This document shows positions 1 to 5,387 of a DNA stretch of 5,903 nucleotides, in pieces. Both the position numbers and the translations under genes were made by a program. Under the pieces are notes generated by a model, which made no database searches, had not been told where the DNA came from, and was given only the letters and a program-made list of their open reading frames with translations. How positions within the stretch are numbered: the stretch's first letter is position 1; each line of letters opens with the position of its first letter. This stretch comes from Alphaproteobacteria bacterium (lineage in GTDB: Bacteria; Pseudomonadota; Alphaproteobacteria; RF32; CAG-239): positions 1 to 5,903 of the forward strand of contig JAGDBT010000008.1 in NCBI GenBank assembly GCA_017958895.1, in the 5' to 3' direction.

Positions 1-215
1 TAAGTCGTTTGGAAAAATTGCCGGGTGTCAGCAAAGTTCATCACTTGCATGTGTGGTGTATAAACGAGCACGATGTTTCTTTGGAATGCCACATTAAAGC
101 CGCCGATTTGAATCTGTTGCCGCAAATCCAACAAATATTAAGACAGGATTTCAATATTCGCCACAGTAACATTCAAATAGAAAACCTTGATGATTGCCCG
201 GATTGCGAATTATAA
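1..215 (+). CDS. Cation diffusion facilitator (CDF) metal efflux transporter, C-terminal fragment
   Basis: The reading frame is already open at the left edge (codons from position 3) and ends with TAA at 213-215, so only the last ~70 residues are visible. They match the cytoplasmic C-terminal domain of CDF/CzcD-ZitB type Zn/Co/Cd-proton antiporters: PGVSKVHHLHVW is the typical first strand of this ferredoxin-like dimerisation domain, and the closing RQDFNIRHSNIQIE is its last helix and strand. The transmembrane part lies outside the window. The protein ends in DDCPDCEL, a CxxC pair that could bind metal, although no metal can be assigned from this fragment. A TTG at position 9 could act as a start, but the family's length and the absence of the membrane domain make that very unlikely. 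The gene converges on merR and shares a terminator region with it. Confidence 0.85.
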   Translation, partial: SRLEKLPGVSKVHHLHVWCINEHDVSLECHIKAADLNLLPQIQQILRQDFNIRHSNIQIENLDDCPDCEL

Positions 216-243
216 AAAAGCCCGACAAACTGCCGGGTCTTTT
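214..243. terminator. Bidirectional intrinsic terminator between the CDF gene and merR
   Basis: CCCG at 221-224 pairs with CGGG at 233-236 across a short loop. The flanking A-rich and T-rich arms (AAAAG on the left, CTTTT on the right with one bulged T) extend the stem. On the minus strand the stem is followed by CTTTTTT, a good U-tract for the ihfA-merR transcript. On the plus strand it is followed by TCTTTTA, a weaker tract for the CDF gene. It overlaps the CDF stop codon and sits in the gap between two convergent genes, which is where a shared terminator is expected. Confidence 0.75.
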
Positions 244-260
244 ACAGTAACAAACTTATT

Positions 261-683
261 TTAAAACTTCATTTCCGCCAACTTGGCACGCAGTGCTTTC
301 AAATCATCAACTGCTTCTTTAATTTCTCCCAATGATAAAGTTTCATGCTTATCATCAGAGGCTATTCTTTGTTCCATTTTATCGGGAATTTCAAAGAAAT
401 CTTTTTGAATTTCTCCCTGTTCCAAAAGATTCTTCAACCCTTTTTCTTTGATATATTGTTGTGCGCCCTCAATGGTATAACGTTTGCGATAAAGCAAATT
501 TTGTATCAGTTTTAATACTTCCACATCATCCGGCCGATAATAACGTCTTCCGCCGGAAGCTTTCATCGGTTTAATCTGAGGAAATTTGGTTTCCCAAAAG
601 CGCAAAACATGCGTCGCGACTCCCATTTCTTCCGCAACTTCGGCAATCGTCTTAAACGCAGATTTTGACTTATTGATAACCAT
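261..683 (-). CDS. MerR-family transcriptional regulator (ihfA-linked type)
   Basis: A 140-residue protein with an N-terminal MerR winged helix-turn-helix. The helix-turn-helix spans about residues 10-31 (TIAEVAEEMGV then VLRFWE), the wing is GGRRYYRPDDV at 44-54, and a further helical part includes LLYRKRYTIEGAQQYIKEKG. The tail, about residues 117-138, is charged and heptad-like and probably forms the dimerising coiled coil of the family. There is no C-terminal cysteine cluster, so it is not a metal-sensing MerR; the signal it senses is unknown. The start at 683 is preceded by GTGAGG at a normal distance and lies 11 bp after the ihfA stop, so the two are cotranscribed. In Alphaproteobacteria this regulator type commonly follows ihfA. 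Targets cannot be inferred from sequence. Confidence 0.88.
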   Translation of the reverse strand: MVINKSKSAFKTIAEVAEEMGVATHVLRFWETKFPQIKPMKASGGRRYYRPDDVEVLKLIQNLLYRKRYTIEGAQQYIKEKGLKNLLEQGEIQKDFFEIPDKMEQRIASDDKHETLSLGEIKEAVDDLKALRAKLAEMKF

Positions 684-694
684 CCGGCCTCACT

Positions 695-979
695 TTACTT
701 ATTAACCGCCTTACGCAGAATTTGAGAAGGCTTAAAAGATATAACCGTACGCGGTGTAATGGCGGCTTCTTTTCCGGTTTTAGGATTACGACCGGTTCTG
801 GCTCTTTTTTTGCGCAACCCGAAGGTTCCGAAAGAAGAAATCTTTACATCATTACCCGATGCCAATTCCGACTTCATCTCTTCAATAACCATATCTAAAA
901 CATCGCCTGAATACTTACGAGATAAACCTACTTCCTCATAAATTGCCTCTGTAATACTTACACGCGTAACAGTTTTCAT
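695..979 (-). CDS. ihfA: Integration host factor subunit alpha
   Basis: A 94-residue HU/IHF-family DNA-bending protein of full length. The N-terminal helices (ITEAIYEEVGLSRKYS, DVLDMVIEEMKSELASG) are followed by KISSFGTFGLRKKRARTGRNPKTGKEAA at about 46-73, the core strand and DNA-wrapping beta arm. The intercalating proline is Pro66 in GRNPKTG. IHF alpha pairs with IHF beta (not in this window) and bends DNA sharply at specific sites for transcription, replication and recombination. HU and IHF are hard to separate by motif alone; the ITPRTVISFKPSQILRKAVN ending and the MerR neighbour favour IhfA. The ATG at 979 has AGGAAGG just upstream. The usual alphaproteobacterial upstream partners plsX-fabH are absent; alr is there instead, 105 bp away. 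Confidence 0.87.
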   Translation of the reverse strand: MKTVTRVSITEAIYEEVGLSRKYSGDVLDMVIEEMKSELASGNDVKISSFGTFGLRKKRARTGRNPKTGKEAAITPRTVISFKPSQILRKAVNK

Positions 980-1084
980 TTTTCCCTTCCTAATTTAGTT
1001 AAACAATTACCTTACCATACTATGCCGCAGCCAAAAACAAAACAGCTTTAAGCAAATGATTCACAGTTTTTTTATTATCCGTTC

Positions 1085-2197
1085 TTACTTTGTTATATAT
1101 GAGCGCTTATAACGTGTATTTTTACCGACACGTGAAAGCACTTCATAACTTATGGTACCGGCATCACGAGCAATATCATCAAGCGTATATTCGCTGAAAA
1201 TAATATACCCCATATCCCCCGTGCAAATATCTTCTATGCCGCTGATATCACAAATTATGTTATCCATGGATACTCTGCCGATAATTCTTGCCTCTTTCCA
1301 CTGTCCTTCAGACTTGAAGAACACTTTACCGGTGTTGGAAAGTGAGCGCGGGATTCCGTCTCCGTAGCCGATTGACACAATAGCCGTTTTACGTTTTGTC
1401 GCCGCCCTGTAAGTTGCCGAATAACCTACAAATTCCCCTTTTGCAAGATCTTTTACCTGCAAAACAGGTGCTTTCACGGTTATTACATTTTGCATTTGAT
1501 TCGGACGATAAGGCGCCGTATTTATGCCATACAAGGCTGCCCCCAACCGCACCATATCAAAATGAAAATCCGGCCCTAAAAATGCTCCGTCGGAAGCGGA
1601 AAGCGAGGCCGGAAGTTCCGGAAAATATTTTTGTTTGATAAAGTTGAATTCTTCCAACTGATGCGCATTCATAAAATGATCTTTTTCATCAGCACAGGAC
1701 AGATGGCTGATAACCATACCGAATATCCGCAAATCTTTGCGGCTTAATCTTTTTAAATTCGCTTTGGTAAAGCCCAAACGGTTAAGTCCCGTTTCTACCT
1801 GAATAACCGGCTTAACCTCAATTGCCTGTTTTTTCCAAAAGGCCAACATTTCCGGAGAACTGATGACCGGAATCAAACTATATTGCTTAAACAAATCCAC
1901 GCTGTCTTCGCCGATACCTTGCAACACAAAAATATTGGCTTCAGGGAAATCTTTGGCAATTTTTGCGCCCTCAATGGCATGCGCCACCCAAAAATTTCGG
2001 CATTCGGCTTGTTCATACAAAATTTTTGCCACTTCCGAAGCCCCCAATCCGTAGGCATCATCTTTAATAACCGCCGATGGTGTCGCCGGCGCGATAATTT
2101 CGCTCAACTTGCGATAATTATCCAACAAATTATTTAAATCTATTTCCAATATCGGTTGTGTAAAAATTTTTGCAACAGGGCTTGTAAAAATACTCAT
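1085..2197 (-). CDS. alr: Alanine racemase (PLP-dependent)
   Basis: A 370-residue fold-type III PLP enzyme interconverting L- and D-alanine in the cytoplasm, which feeds D-Ala into peptidoglycan precursors. Visible landmarks are the PLP lysine K45 in AVIKDDAYGLG, H165 in ISHLSC, R140 in ETGLNRLGF, the second catalytic base Y259 in VGYSATYRA, SIGYGDGIPR at 275-284 and GRVSMDN at 307-313. Gln133 occupies the position of the carbamylated Lys129 of Geobacillus Alr, a variation that racemases tolerate. The frame is open up to an ATG at 2278 (27 extra residues), but that lies upstream of a strong promoter at 2237-2265, and the extra residues do not resemble the family. The ATG at 2197 (MSIFTSPVAKIF) is therefore chosen. 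Its only upstream purine-rich signal, GGAG, is 12 nt away, so initiation may be inefficient. The gene is divergent from tatD. Confidence 0.92.
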   Translation of the reverse strand: MSIFTSPVAKIFTQPILEIDLNNLLDNYRKLSEIIAPATPSAVIKDDAYGLGASEVAKILYEQAECRNFWVAHAIEGAKIAKDFPEANIFVLQGIGEDSVDLFKQYSLIPVISSPEMLAFWKKQAIEVKPVIQVETGLNRLGFTKANLKRLSRKDLRIFGMVISHLSCADEKDHFMNAHQLEEFNFIKQKYFPELPASLSASDGAFLGPDFHFDMVRLGAALYGINTAPYRPNQMQNVITVKAPVLQVKDLAKGEFVGYSATYRAATKRKTAIVSIGYGDGIPRSLSNTGKVFFKSEGQWKEARIIGRVSMDNIICDISGIEDICTGDMGYIIFSEYTLDDIARDAGTISYEVLSRVGKNTRYKRSYITK

Positions 2198-2209
2198 AAC
2201 TGTTATTAT
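2182..2209 (+). promoter_or_regulatory. Predicted sigma70-type promoter of tatD-hydF
   Basis: TTGTAA at 2182-2187 (-35) and TATTAT at 2204-2209 (-10, one mismatch to consensus) are separated by 16 bp. The expected start of transcription is near 2216, leaving a leader of about 17 nt that carries AAGGA at 2220-2224, 8 nt before the ATG at 2233. The element lies across the alr start codon. The prediction rests on consensus matching alone, and AT-rich DNA gives chance matches. Confidence 0.42.
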
Positions 2210-2232
2210 CTCCGTAACAAAGGATGAAACTG

Positions 2233-2976
2233 ATGCATTATACCGACACTCATATTCATTTGCAAGATTATAAGACACACAGCCTTGAAACTGTGATTAA
2301 CTCGGCAAAAGAAGTCGGAGTTGTCAGTTTTATCAATCCGTCATCGCATCCTGCCGACTGGCAAAAAGTGGCCGAATTCGCAGATAAATATCCGCAAATA
2401 ACTCCGGCTTTCGGAGTTCATCCGTGGTATTGCGACCAAGTACAAAACGATTGGCAACAGGAATTGGCAAATCTGTTATTAAAATATCCGCGGGCTTTGG
2501 TGGGCGAATGCGGAATCGACCGGCTCAAAAATCCTGATACTTCGCAGCAGGAACAGGTTTTGCAAACTCATCTGCAGTTGGCAAAAAAATATCACCGTCC
2601 GCTTATTTTACACGCAGTTAAAGCCGACCGGCAATTTACCGAACTGTTCCCGATGCTTCCGCAACGCACGATTTTTCACTCTTTTACCGGTTCTGCGCCA
2701 TGGGGACGCGAAATTCAAAAACACGGTTTCTACATAGGACTTAATTTTTCCGTTTTACGCAAAAAAAATGCCGCCGAGATACTTAAAAATCTTGACTTAA
2801 ATCTTATATTGCTTGAAACTGACGGTCCTTATCAAAATTATCTTAAAGGCAAAGAAACTTTGCCGCAAAATCTGCCTTTATTGGCCGAACAAATTGCTGA
2901 AATTATCGGTATTGACCATAAGGAATTTGCCGAACGTATCGCCCTTAATCAGCAAAATTTTTCAGGAGGAATATAA
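2233..2976 (+). CDS. tatD: TatD-family metal-dependent hydrolase (predicted DNase/deacylase)
   Basis: A 247-residue TIM-barrel amidohydrolase of the TatD/YcfH type. All metal-site motifs are present: TDTHIHL (H7, H9), FGVHPWY at 60-66, GECGID with Glu92, LILHAVKA with H127, HSFTG with H149, and LETDGPY with Asp197. Characterised family members are Mg/Mn-dependent 3'-5' exonucleases or act on D-aminoacyl-tRNA; the substrate here cannot be read from the sequence, and the symbol is family-level. Two ATGs are possible (2224 and 2233). The second is chosen because AAGGA at 2220-2224 is spaced correctly for it and MHYTDTHIHL fits the family's N-terminus. The stop overlaps the hydF start by one base (TAATG), and the hydF ribosome binding site lies in the last tatD codons, so the two form a coupled operon. 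Confidence 0.88.
   Translation: MHYTDTHIHLQDYKTHSLETVINSAKEVGVVSFINPSSHPADWQKVAEFADKYPQITPAFGVHPWYCDQVQNDWQQELANLLLKYPRALVGECGIDRLKNPDTSQQEQVLQTHLQLAKKYHRPLILHAVKADRQFTELFPMLPQRTIFHSFTGSAPWGREIQKHGFYIGLNFSVLRKKNAAEILKNLDLNLILLETDGPYQNYLKGKETLPQNLPLLAEQIAEIIGIDHKEFAERIALNQQNFSGGI
2237..2265 (-). promoter_or_regulatory. Predicted sigma70-type promoter of alr
   Basis: On the minus strand, TTGCAA (2265-2260) and a perfect TATAAT (2242-2237) are separated by exactly 17 bp. Initiation is expected near 2230, giving an alr leader of about 33 nt with GGAG at 2213-2210. The promoter lies entirely inside the first eleven codons of tatD and points toward alr. It supports the shorter alr start, because the alternative ATG at 2278 would be upstream of the transcript. 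Confidence 0.62.
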
Positions 2977-4163
2977 TGCAAACAACCCCTAAATCTCTTC
3001 GTCTGCATATTGCTTTATTAGGTGGCGTTAATGCCGGAAAGTCCAGTTTTTTGAATCTGGTTACCGGTCAACAGACTTCCATAACTTCCGAAATTGCCGG
3101 CACCACTACCGATGTGGTGGAAAAAGCCCAGGAACTGCCGCCGCTCGGACCGGTTTTATGGCTTGATACCGCCGGTTTCGGGGATGAAAGTCAACTCGGT
3201 GATAAACGTCTGGAAAAAACTTTAAGAGTTTTAGACCGTGCCGATGTAGCTTTATTGATTTGTTGCGGCGATAACATCGGGCCGGAAGAAAAAAATATTA
3301 TTGCTTTGGCGGCGCAGAAAAATATTCCGCTGATAAAAATCTATAATCAGGCCGATAAATATCAGATAAAAGCTGATGACGGAATTGTTGTGAATTCCAC
3401 TGATTTATCTTCGCGCGATACCGTGTTGAACAATCTCAAAAGTGCCCTTATAAAAGTATGTCCGGATAATTTCTTCAATTCCGTTCCGCTTTTGGGAGAT
3501 TTAGCACCGCAACACGGCAACATTGTCATGATTATTCCGCTTGATTATGAAGCCCCAAAAGGTCGTTTGATTATGCCGCAGGTACAAGCTATTCGTGATT
3601 GTCTTGACCACAATCAAAATATTACGGTTGTCAAAGAAGATGATTATGCCGCAGTTTTGCAAAACTTTAAGAACCCGCCGGCTCTGGTGGTTTGCGATTC
3701 GCAAGTTGTTGACCGCATGGTCGCCGAAACGCCGGAAAACATCCCCTGCACTACCTTTTCCATTTTAATGGCGCGTTTTAAGGGTGATTTGGAAAAAATG
3801 GTTAAAGGCGCACAAATGATTAACCGGTTGCAAGATCATGACAAAGTCTTAATTGCCGAATCTTGCACCCATCATGCCATGGAAGACGATATCGGTCGGG
3901 TAAAAATTCCGAACTGGCTGAAAAAGAAAACCGGCAAAAACTTGCAAATAGACCATGTCAGCGGTTGCGATTTTGTTAAAAATCCGGCGGATTACAAATT
4001 GGTAATTCAGTGCGGCGGCTGTACGGTTAACCGTCGTGAAATTTTATCGCGTATTTATCAGTGCGAACAAGCCGGGGTTGCCATAACCAACTATGGTGTC
4101 TGCATTTCCGAACTCAAGGGAGTGTTAAAAAGAGTGGTCGAACCATTCGGGATTAAACTCTGA
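2976..4163 (+). CDS. hydF: [FeFe]-hydrogenase H-cluster maturation GTPase HydF
   Basis: A full-length 395-residue HydF, the scaffold that carries the diiron subcluster precursor made by HydE and HydG and delivers it to apo-hydrogenase. The N-terminal GTPase domain shows the P-loop GGVNAGKSS (16-24), the G2 threonines in AGTTTD (41-46) and G3 DTAG (64-67). G4 is NQAD (124-127), a variant of the usual NKxD. A middle dimerisation domain (about 173-285, starting LLGDLAPQHGNIVMIIPLD) precedes the FeS domain. That domain has C297-T-H299, then 45 residues, then Q345-C346-G-G-C349, and ends ITNYGVCISELKGVLKRVVEPF. Textbook HydF has His at the Q345 position. The ribosome binding site AGGAGGA (2964-2970) is strong and lies inside tatD. 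HydE, HydG and the hydrogenase are not in this window. Its presence implies fermentative or anaerobic H2 metabolism. Confidence 0.95.
   Translation: MQTTPKSLRLHIALLGGVNAGKSSFLNLVTGQQTSITSEIAGTTTDVVEKAQELPPLGPVLWLDTAGFGDESQLGDKRLEKTLRVLDRADVALLICCGDNIGPEEKNIIALAAQKNIPLIKIYNQADKYQIKADDGIVVNSTDLSSRDTVLNNLKSALIKVCPDNFFNSVPLLGDLAPQHGNIVMIIPLDYEAPKGRLIMPQVQAIRDCLDHNQNITVVKEDDYAAVLQNFKNPPALVVCDSQVVDRMVAETPENIPCTTFSILMARFKGDLEKMVKGAQMINRLQDHDKVLIAESCTHHAMEDDIGRVKIPNWLKKKTGKNLQIDHVSGCDFVKNPADYKLVIQCGGCTVNRREILSRIYQCEQAGVAITNYGVCISELKGVLKRVVEPFGIKL
4127..4148 (-). terminator. Possible tRNA-Arg terminator embedded in the hydF 3' end
   Basis: Reading the minus strand from the tRNA, GAATGGT (4148-4142) can pair with ACCACTC (4138-4132) around a TCG loop, with one A-C mismatch. 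A run of five T (4131-4127) follows immediately. It begins 18 nt past the encoded CCA, a plausible place for a tRNA terminator, but lies wholly within the antisense of hydF codons. The stem is short, so this is only a moderately supported intrinsic terminator. Confidence 0.42.
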
Positions 4164-4166
4164 ATA

Positions 4167-4243
4167 TGGTACAAGCGGGCGGACTCGAACCGCCTGCCTA
4201 CTTCTTAGGAGGAAGTCGCTCTATCCTGATGAGCTACGCCTGC
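4167..4243 (-). tRNA. tRNA-Arg (anticodon CCU)
   Basis: A complete cloverleaf can be folded by hand on the minus strand. The acceptor stem GCAGGCG pairs with CGCTTGT (two G-U pairs) and the D stem is GCTC/GAGC. The anticodon stem ACTTC/GAAGT closes the loop CTCCTAA, with anticodon CCT at 4209-4207. The variable loop is AGGCA and the T arm is GGCGG-TTCGAGT-CCGCC. The discriminator is A (4170) and the CCA end is encoded at 4169-4167. It decodes AGG arginine codons. The mature length is 77 nt including CCA. Its 3' end is only three bases from the hydF stop codon, the two being convergent. Confidence 0.95.
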
Positions 4244-4254
4244 GCCATAAGTGT

Positions 4255-4283
4255 CTTATATGTTTTTTTAATCTAAAAGGCAA
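4255..4283 (-). promoter_or_regulatory. Predicted promoter of tRNA-Arg(CCU)
   Basis: On the minus strand TTGCCT (4283-4278) and TATAAG (4260-4255) are separated by 17 bp, within the 52-bp gap between the rnhB stop and the tRNA. Transcription would begin a few bases before the tRNA 5' end, giving a very short 5' leader for RNase P. The discriminator (ACACTT) is not GC-rich, so there is no sign of classical stringent control. Confidence 0.6.
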
Positions 4284-4295
4284 GCGATTTTTAAA

Positions 4296-4928
4296 CTACG
4301 CCGCAGTCGAACCCAAAAACTCTTTAATCGGTTTGTAGCTTTTGCGGTGTTCCGGCGTAACGCCGTATTTTTTCAAACCTTCAATATGGTCTTTCGTGCC
4401 GTAACCGGCGTTTTTTTCAAATCCGTAACCCGGATATTTTTTCGCCAATTCCTTTAACAAATTATCCCGATACACCTTGGCTAAAATACTGGCCGCCGCA
4501 ATAGAATAAGAACGAGCATCACCGCCGATATAACATGAAGTTTCACACTCAAATTTCGCCGGCAATCTGTTGCCGTCAATCAAGGCTTGTTGCGGTTTAA
4601 TTTTTAACTTGCCGACCGCCCGTTGCATAGCCGTAAAAGTTGCCTGCAAAATATTCATTTCATCAATTTCCGCCGCCGACGCTTCACCGATACCGAAGGT
4701 CAAATGTCCGAGTTCTTCTTCCTTATGCAACAATTCATACAAATATTCGCGTTTTTTGGCGCTGAGTTTTTTGGAATCATTCAAATTTTGCAACAGTTCC
4801 GCACAAACATCGCGGGTTAAAAATGCCACCGCGCCGGCCACCACCGGCCCTACCCACGGACCGCGTCCCGCCTCATCAACGCCGCAAACCACACCTGAAA
4901 ATTTATCTTCTATACTCCAATCCGGCAT
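4296..4928 (-). CDS. rnhB: Ribonuclease HII
   Basis: A 210-residue cytoplasmic endonuclease that cuts the RNA strand of RNA-DNA hybrids and starts removal of single ribonucleotides from DNA. The family blocks are in order: GVDEAGRGPWVGPVVAGAV at 16-34 with D18 and E19, DSKKLSAKKRE at 51-61, LIDGNRLP with D118, GGDARSYSIAAASILAKVYRD with D137 at 135-155, and the C-terminal YPGYGFEKNAGYGTKDH with HRKSY. The DEDD metal set and the GRG ribonucleotide-recognition motif are intact. The length is normal. The ATG at 4928 has AGGAG (4940-4936) seven nt upstream. That start codon is part of a perfect inverted repeat, described separately. The rhodanese gene is 74 bp upstream on the same strand. Confidence 0.95.
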   Translation of the reverse strand: MPDWSIEDKFSGVVCGVDEAGRGPWVGPVVAGAVAFLTRDVCAELLQNLNDSKKLSAKKREYLYELLHKEEELGHLTFGIGEASAAEIDEMNILQATFTAMQRAVGKLKIKPQQALIDGNRLPAKFECETSCYIGGDARSYSIAAASILAKVYRDNLLKELAKKYPGYGFEKNAGYGTKDHIEGLKKYGVTPEHRKSYKPIKEFLGSTAA

Positions 4929-4953
4929 AATTCCTCTCCTAACGGAATTATGC
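4925..4953 (-). promoter_or_regulatory. Perfect 10-bp inverted repeat over the rnhB start codon and RBS
   Basis: GCATAATTCC at 4925-4934 and GGAATTATGC at 4944-4953 are exact reverse complements separated by 9 bases. In an rnhB mRNA that starts upstream, the AUG (4928-4926) would be in the stem and AGGAG (4940-4936) in the loop, a typical translation-gating hairpin. Alternatively, the distal arm contains CATAAT (4952-4947), a possible -10 box with a weak TTGCTT -35 (4977-4972) at a long 19-bp spacing. In that case the transcript would begin inside the loop, and the repeat would act as a DNA-level operator or be incidental. No T-run follows on either strand, so it is not an intrinsic terminator. 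Confidence 0.5.
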
Positions 4954-5002
4954 TAGCTAATTTATGGCAAAAAGCAAGTCTTCTGATTTATTTTGGCACA
5001 GC

Positions 5003-5314
5003 TCAGTTCCGAATTATCTTTAATCCTTCATATTCCGCTTCTACAATACCGCCGATGATTACCGTAACATTATCAAAGCCTTTCTGTTCAAATAACTCGG
5101 CAGCCTGCGAGGCACGGCCTCCGGAAGCGCAAAGTATATAAATGGTGCGATCTTTGGTCAGGTTATTATCGCGGATAAATTCCAAAGGGTCAAGTTCGCG
5201 CAAATCTTTATAGGTATGCGGAAGAGCTATCGTTTCACTGGCATATTCTTCCGGCGAACGAACATCTAAAATAAATGACTTATCCGTCAAATTTATCGGT
5301 TTGATAAAACGCAT
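5003..5314 (-). CDS. Single-domain rhodanese-like protein
   Basis: A 103-residue stand-alone rhodanese domain of the GlpE/PspE size class. The N-terminal FILDVRSPEEYASE (about 14-27) is the CH2A-type strand and motif. The active-site loop is C62-A-S-G-G-R-A-S in YILCASGGRASQAAELFEQKG, so the catalytic cysteine and the loop arginine are both present. GFDNVTVIIGGIVEAEYEGL near the end matches the conserved terminal strand and helix. Such proteins carry sulfane sulfur as a cysteine persulfide; the donor and acceptor here are unknown. There is no signal peptide, so it is expected in the cytoplasm. The start at 5314 has AAGGAGGG immediately upstream, a strong ribosome binding site. The gene lies between a DUF2207-like gene and rnhB on the same strand, with gaps of 68 and 74 bp. 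Confidence 0.88.
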   Translation of the reverse strand: MRFIKPINLTDKSFILDVRSPEEYASETIALPHTYKDLRELDPLEFIRDNNLTKDRTIYILCASGGRASQAAELFEQKGFDNVTVIIGGIVEAEYEGLKIIRN

Positions 5315-5344
5315 ATACCCTCCTTAAATGAGGATATAAAGTTT

Positions 5345-5387
5345 ATTTTATAAAATTAAAGCTGAACGGTAGTTTATAAACCCTACC
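5345..5387. repeat. Two AT-rich inverted repeats upstream of the rhodanese gene
   Basis: ATTTTATAAAAT at 5345-5356 is a perfect 12-bp palindrome. GGTAG at 5368-5372 pairs with CTACC at 5383-5387 around an AT-rich centre that includes the palindrome GTTTATAAAC (5372-5381); this second repeat overlaps the TAG stop of the upstream gene (5385-5383). They may mark the rhodanese promoter/operator or a weak 3' structure for the DUF2207-like gene. No well-spaced -35/-10 pair is evident, and such palindromes arise by chance in AT-rich spacers. Confidence 0.3.

Noticed and set aside
980..1084. Promoter for ihfA and terminator for alr in the 105-bp gap
   Set aside because: Candidates such as TTGGCT-17-GGTAAT (minus strand) are weak, and the short repeat GCTTTAAGC at 1044-1052 lacks a convincing stem plus T-run. 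I see nothing strong enough to annotate.
1396..2137. Several 60-84 codon frames on both strands within alr
   Set aside because: They overlap a clearly conserved alr frame, lack family motifs, and are expected by chance.
2224..2232. Upstream ATG of tatD at 2224
   Set aside because: It overlaps the AAGGA element itself; the ATG at 2233 has the correct spacing and fits the TatD N-terminus.
2198..2278. Longer alr reading frame starting at an ATG at 2278
   Set aside because: It would add 27 residues unlike the family and overlap tatD by 46 bp. A TATAAT-based promoter at 2237-2265 would start the transcript downstream of that ATG.
3501..3704. 67-codon minus-strand frame within hydF
   Set aside because: Antisense of the conserved HydF middle domain, with no supporting ribosome binding site or domain.
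4167..4243. tRNA-Arg as an integration (attB) site
   Set aside because: No integrase gene or second copy of the tRNA 3' end is visible within the window.
4570..4956. 128-codon open frame on the plus strand opposite rnhB
   Set aside because: It is antisense to all the conserved RNase HII motifs and has no recognisable domain of its own; shadow of rnhB.
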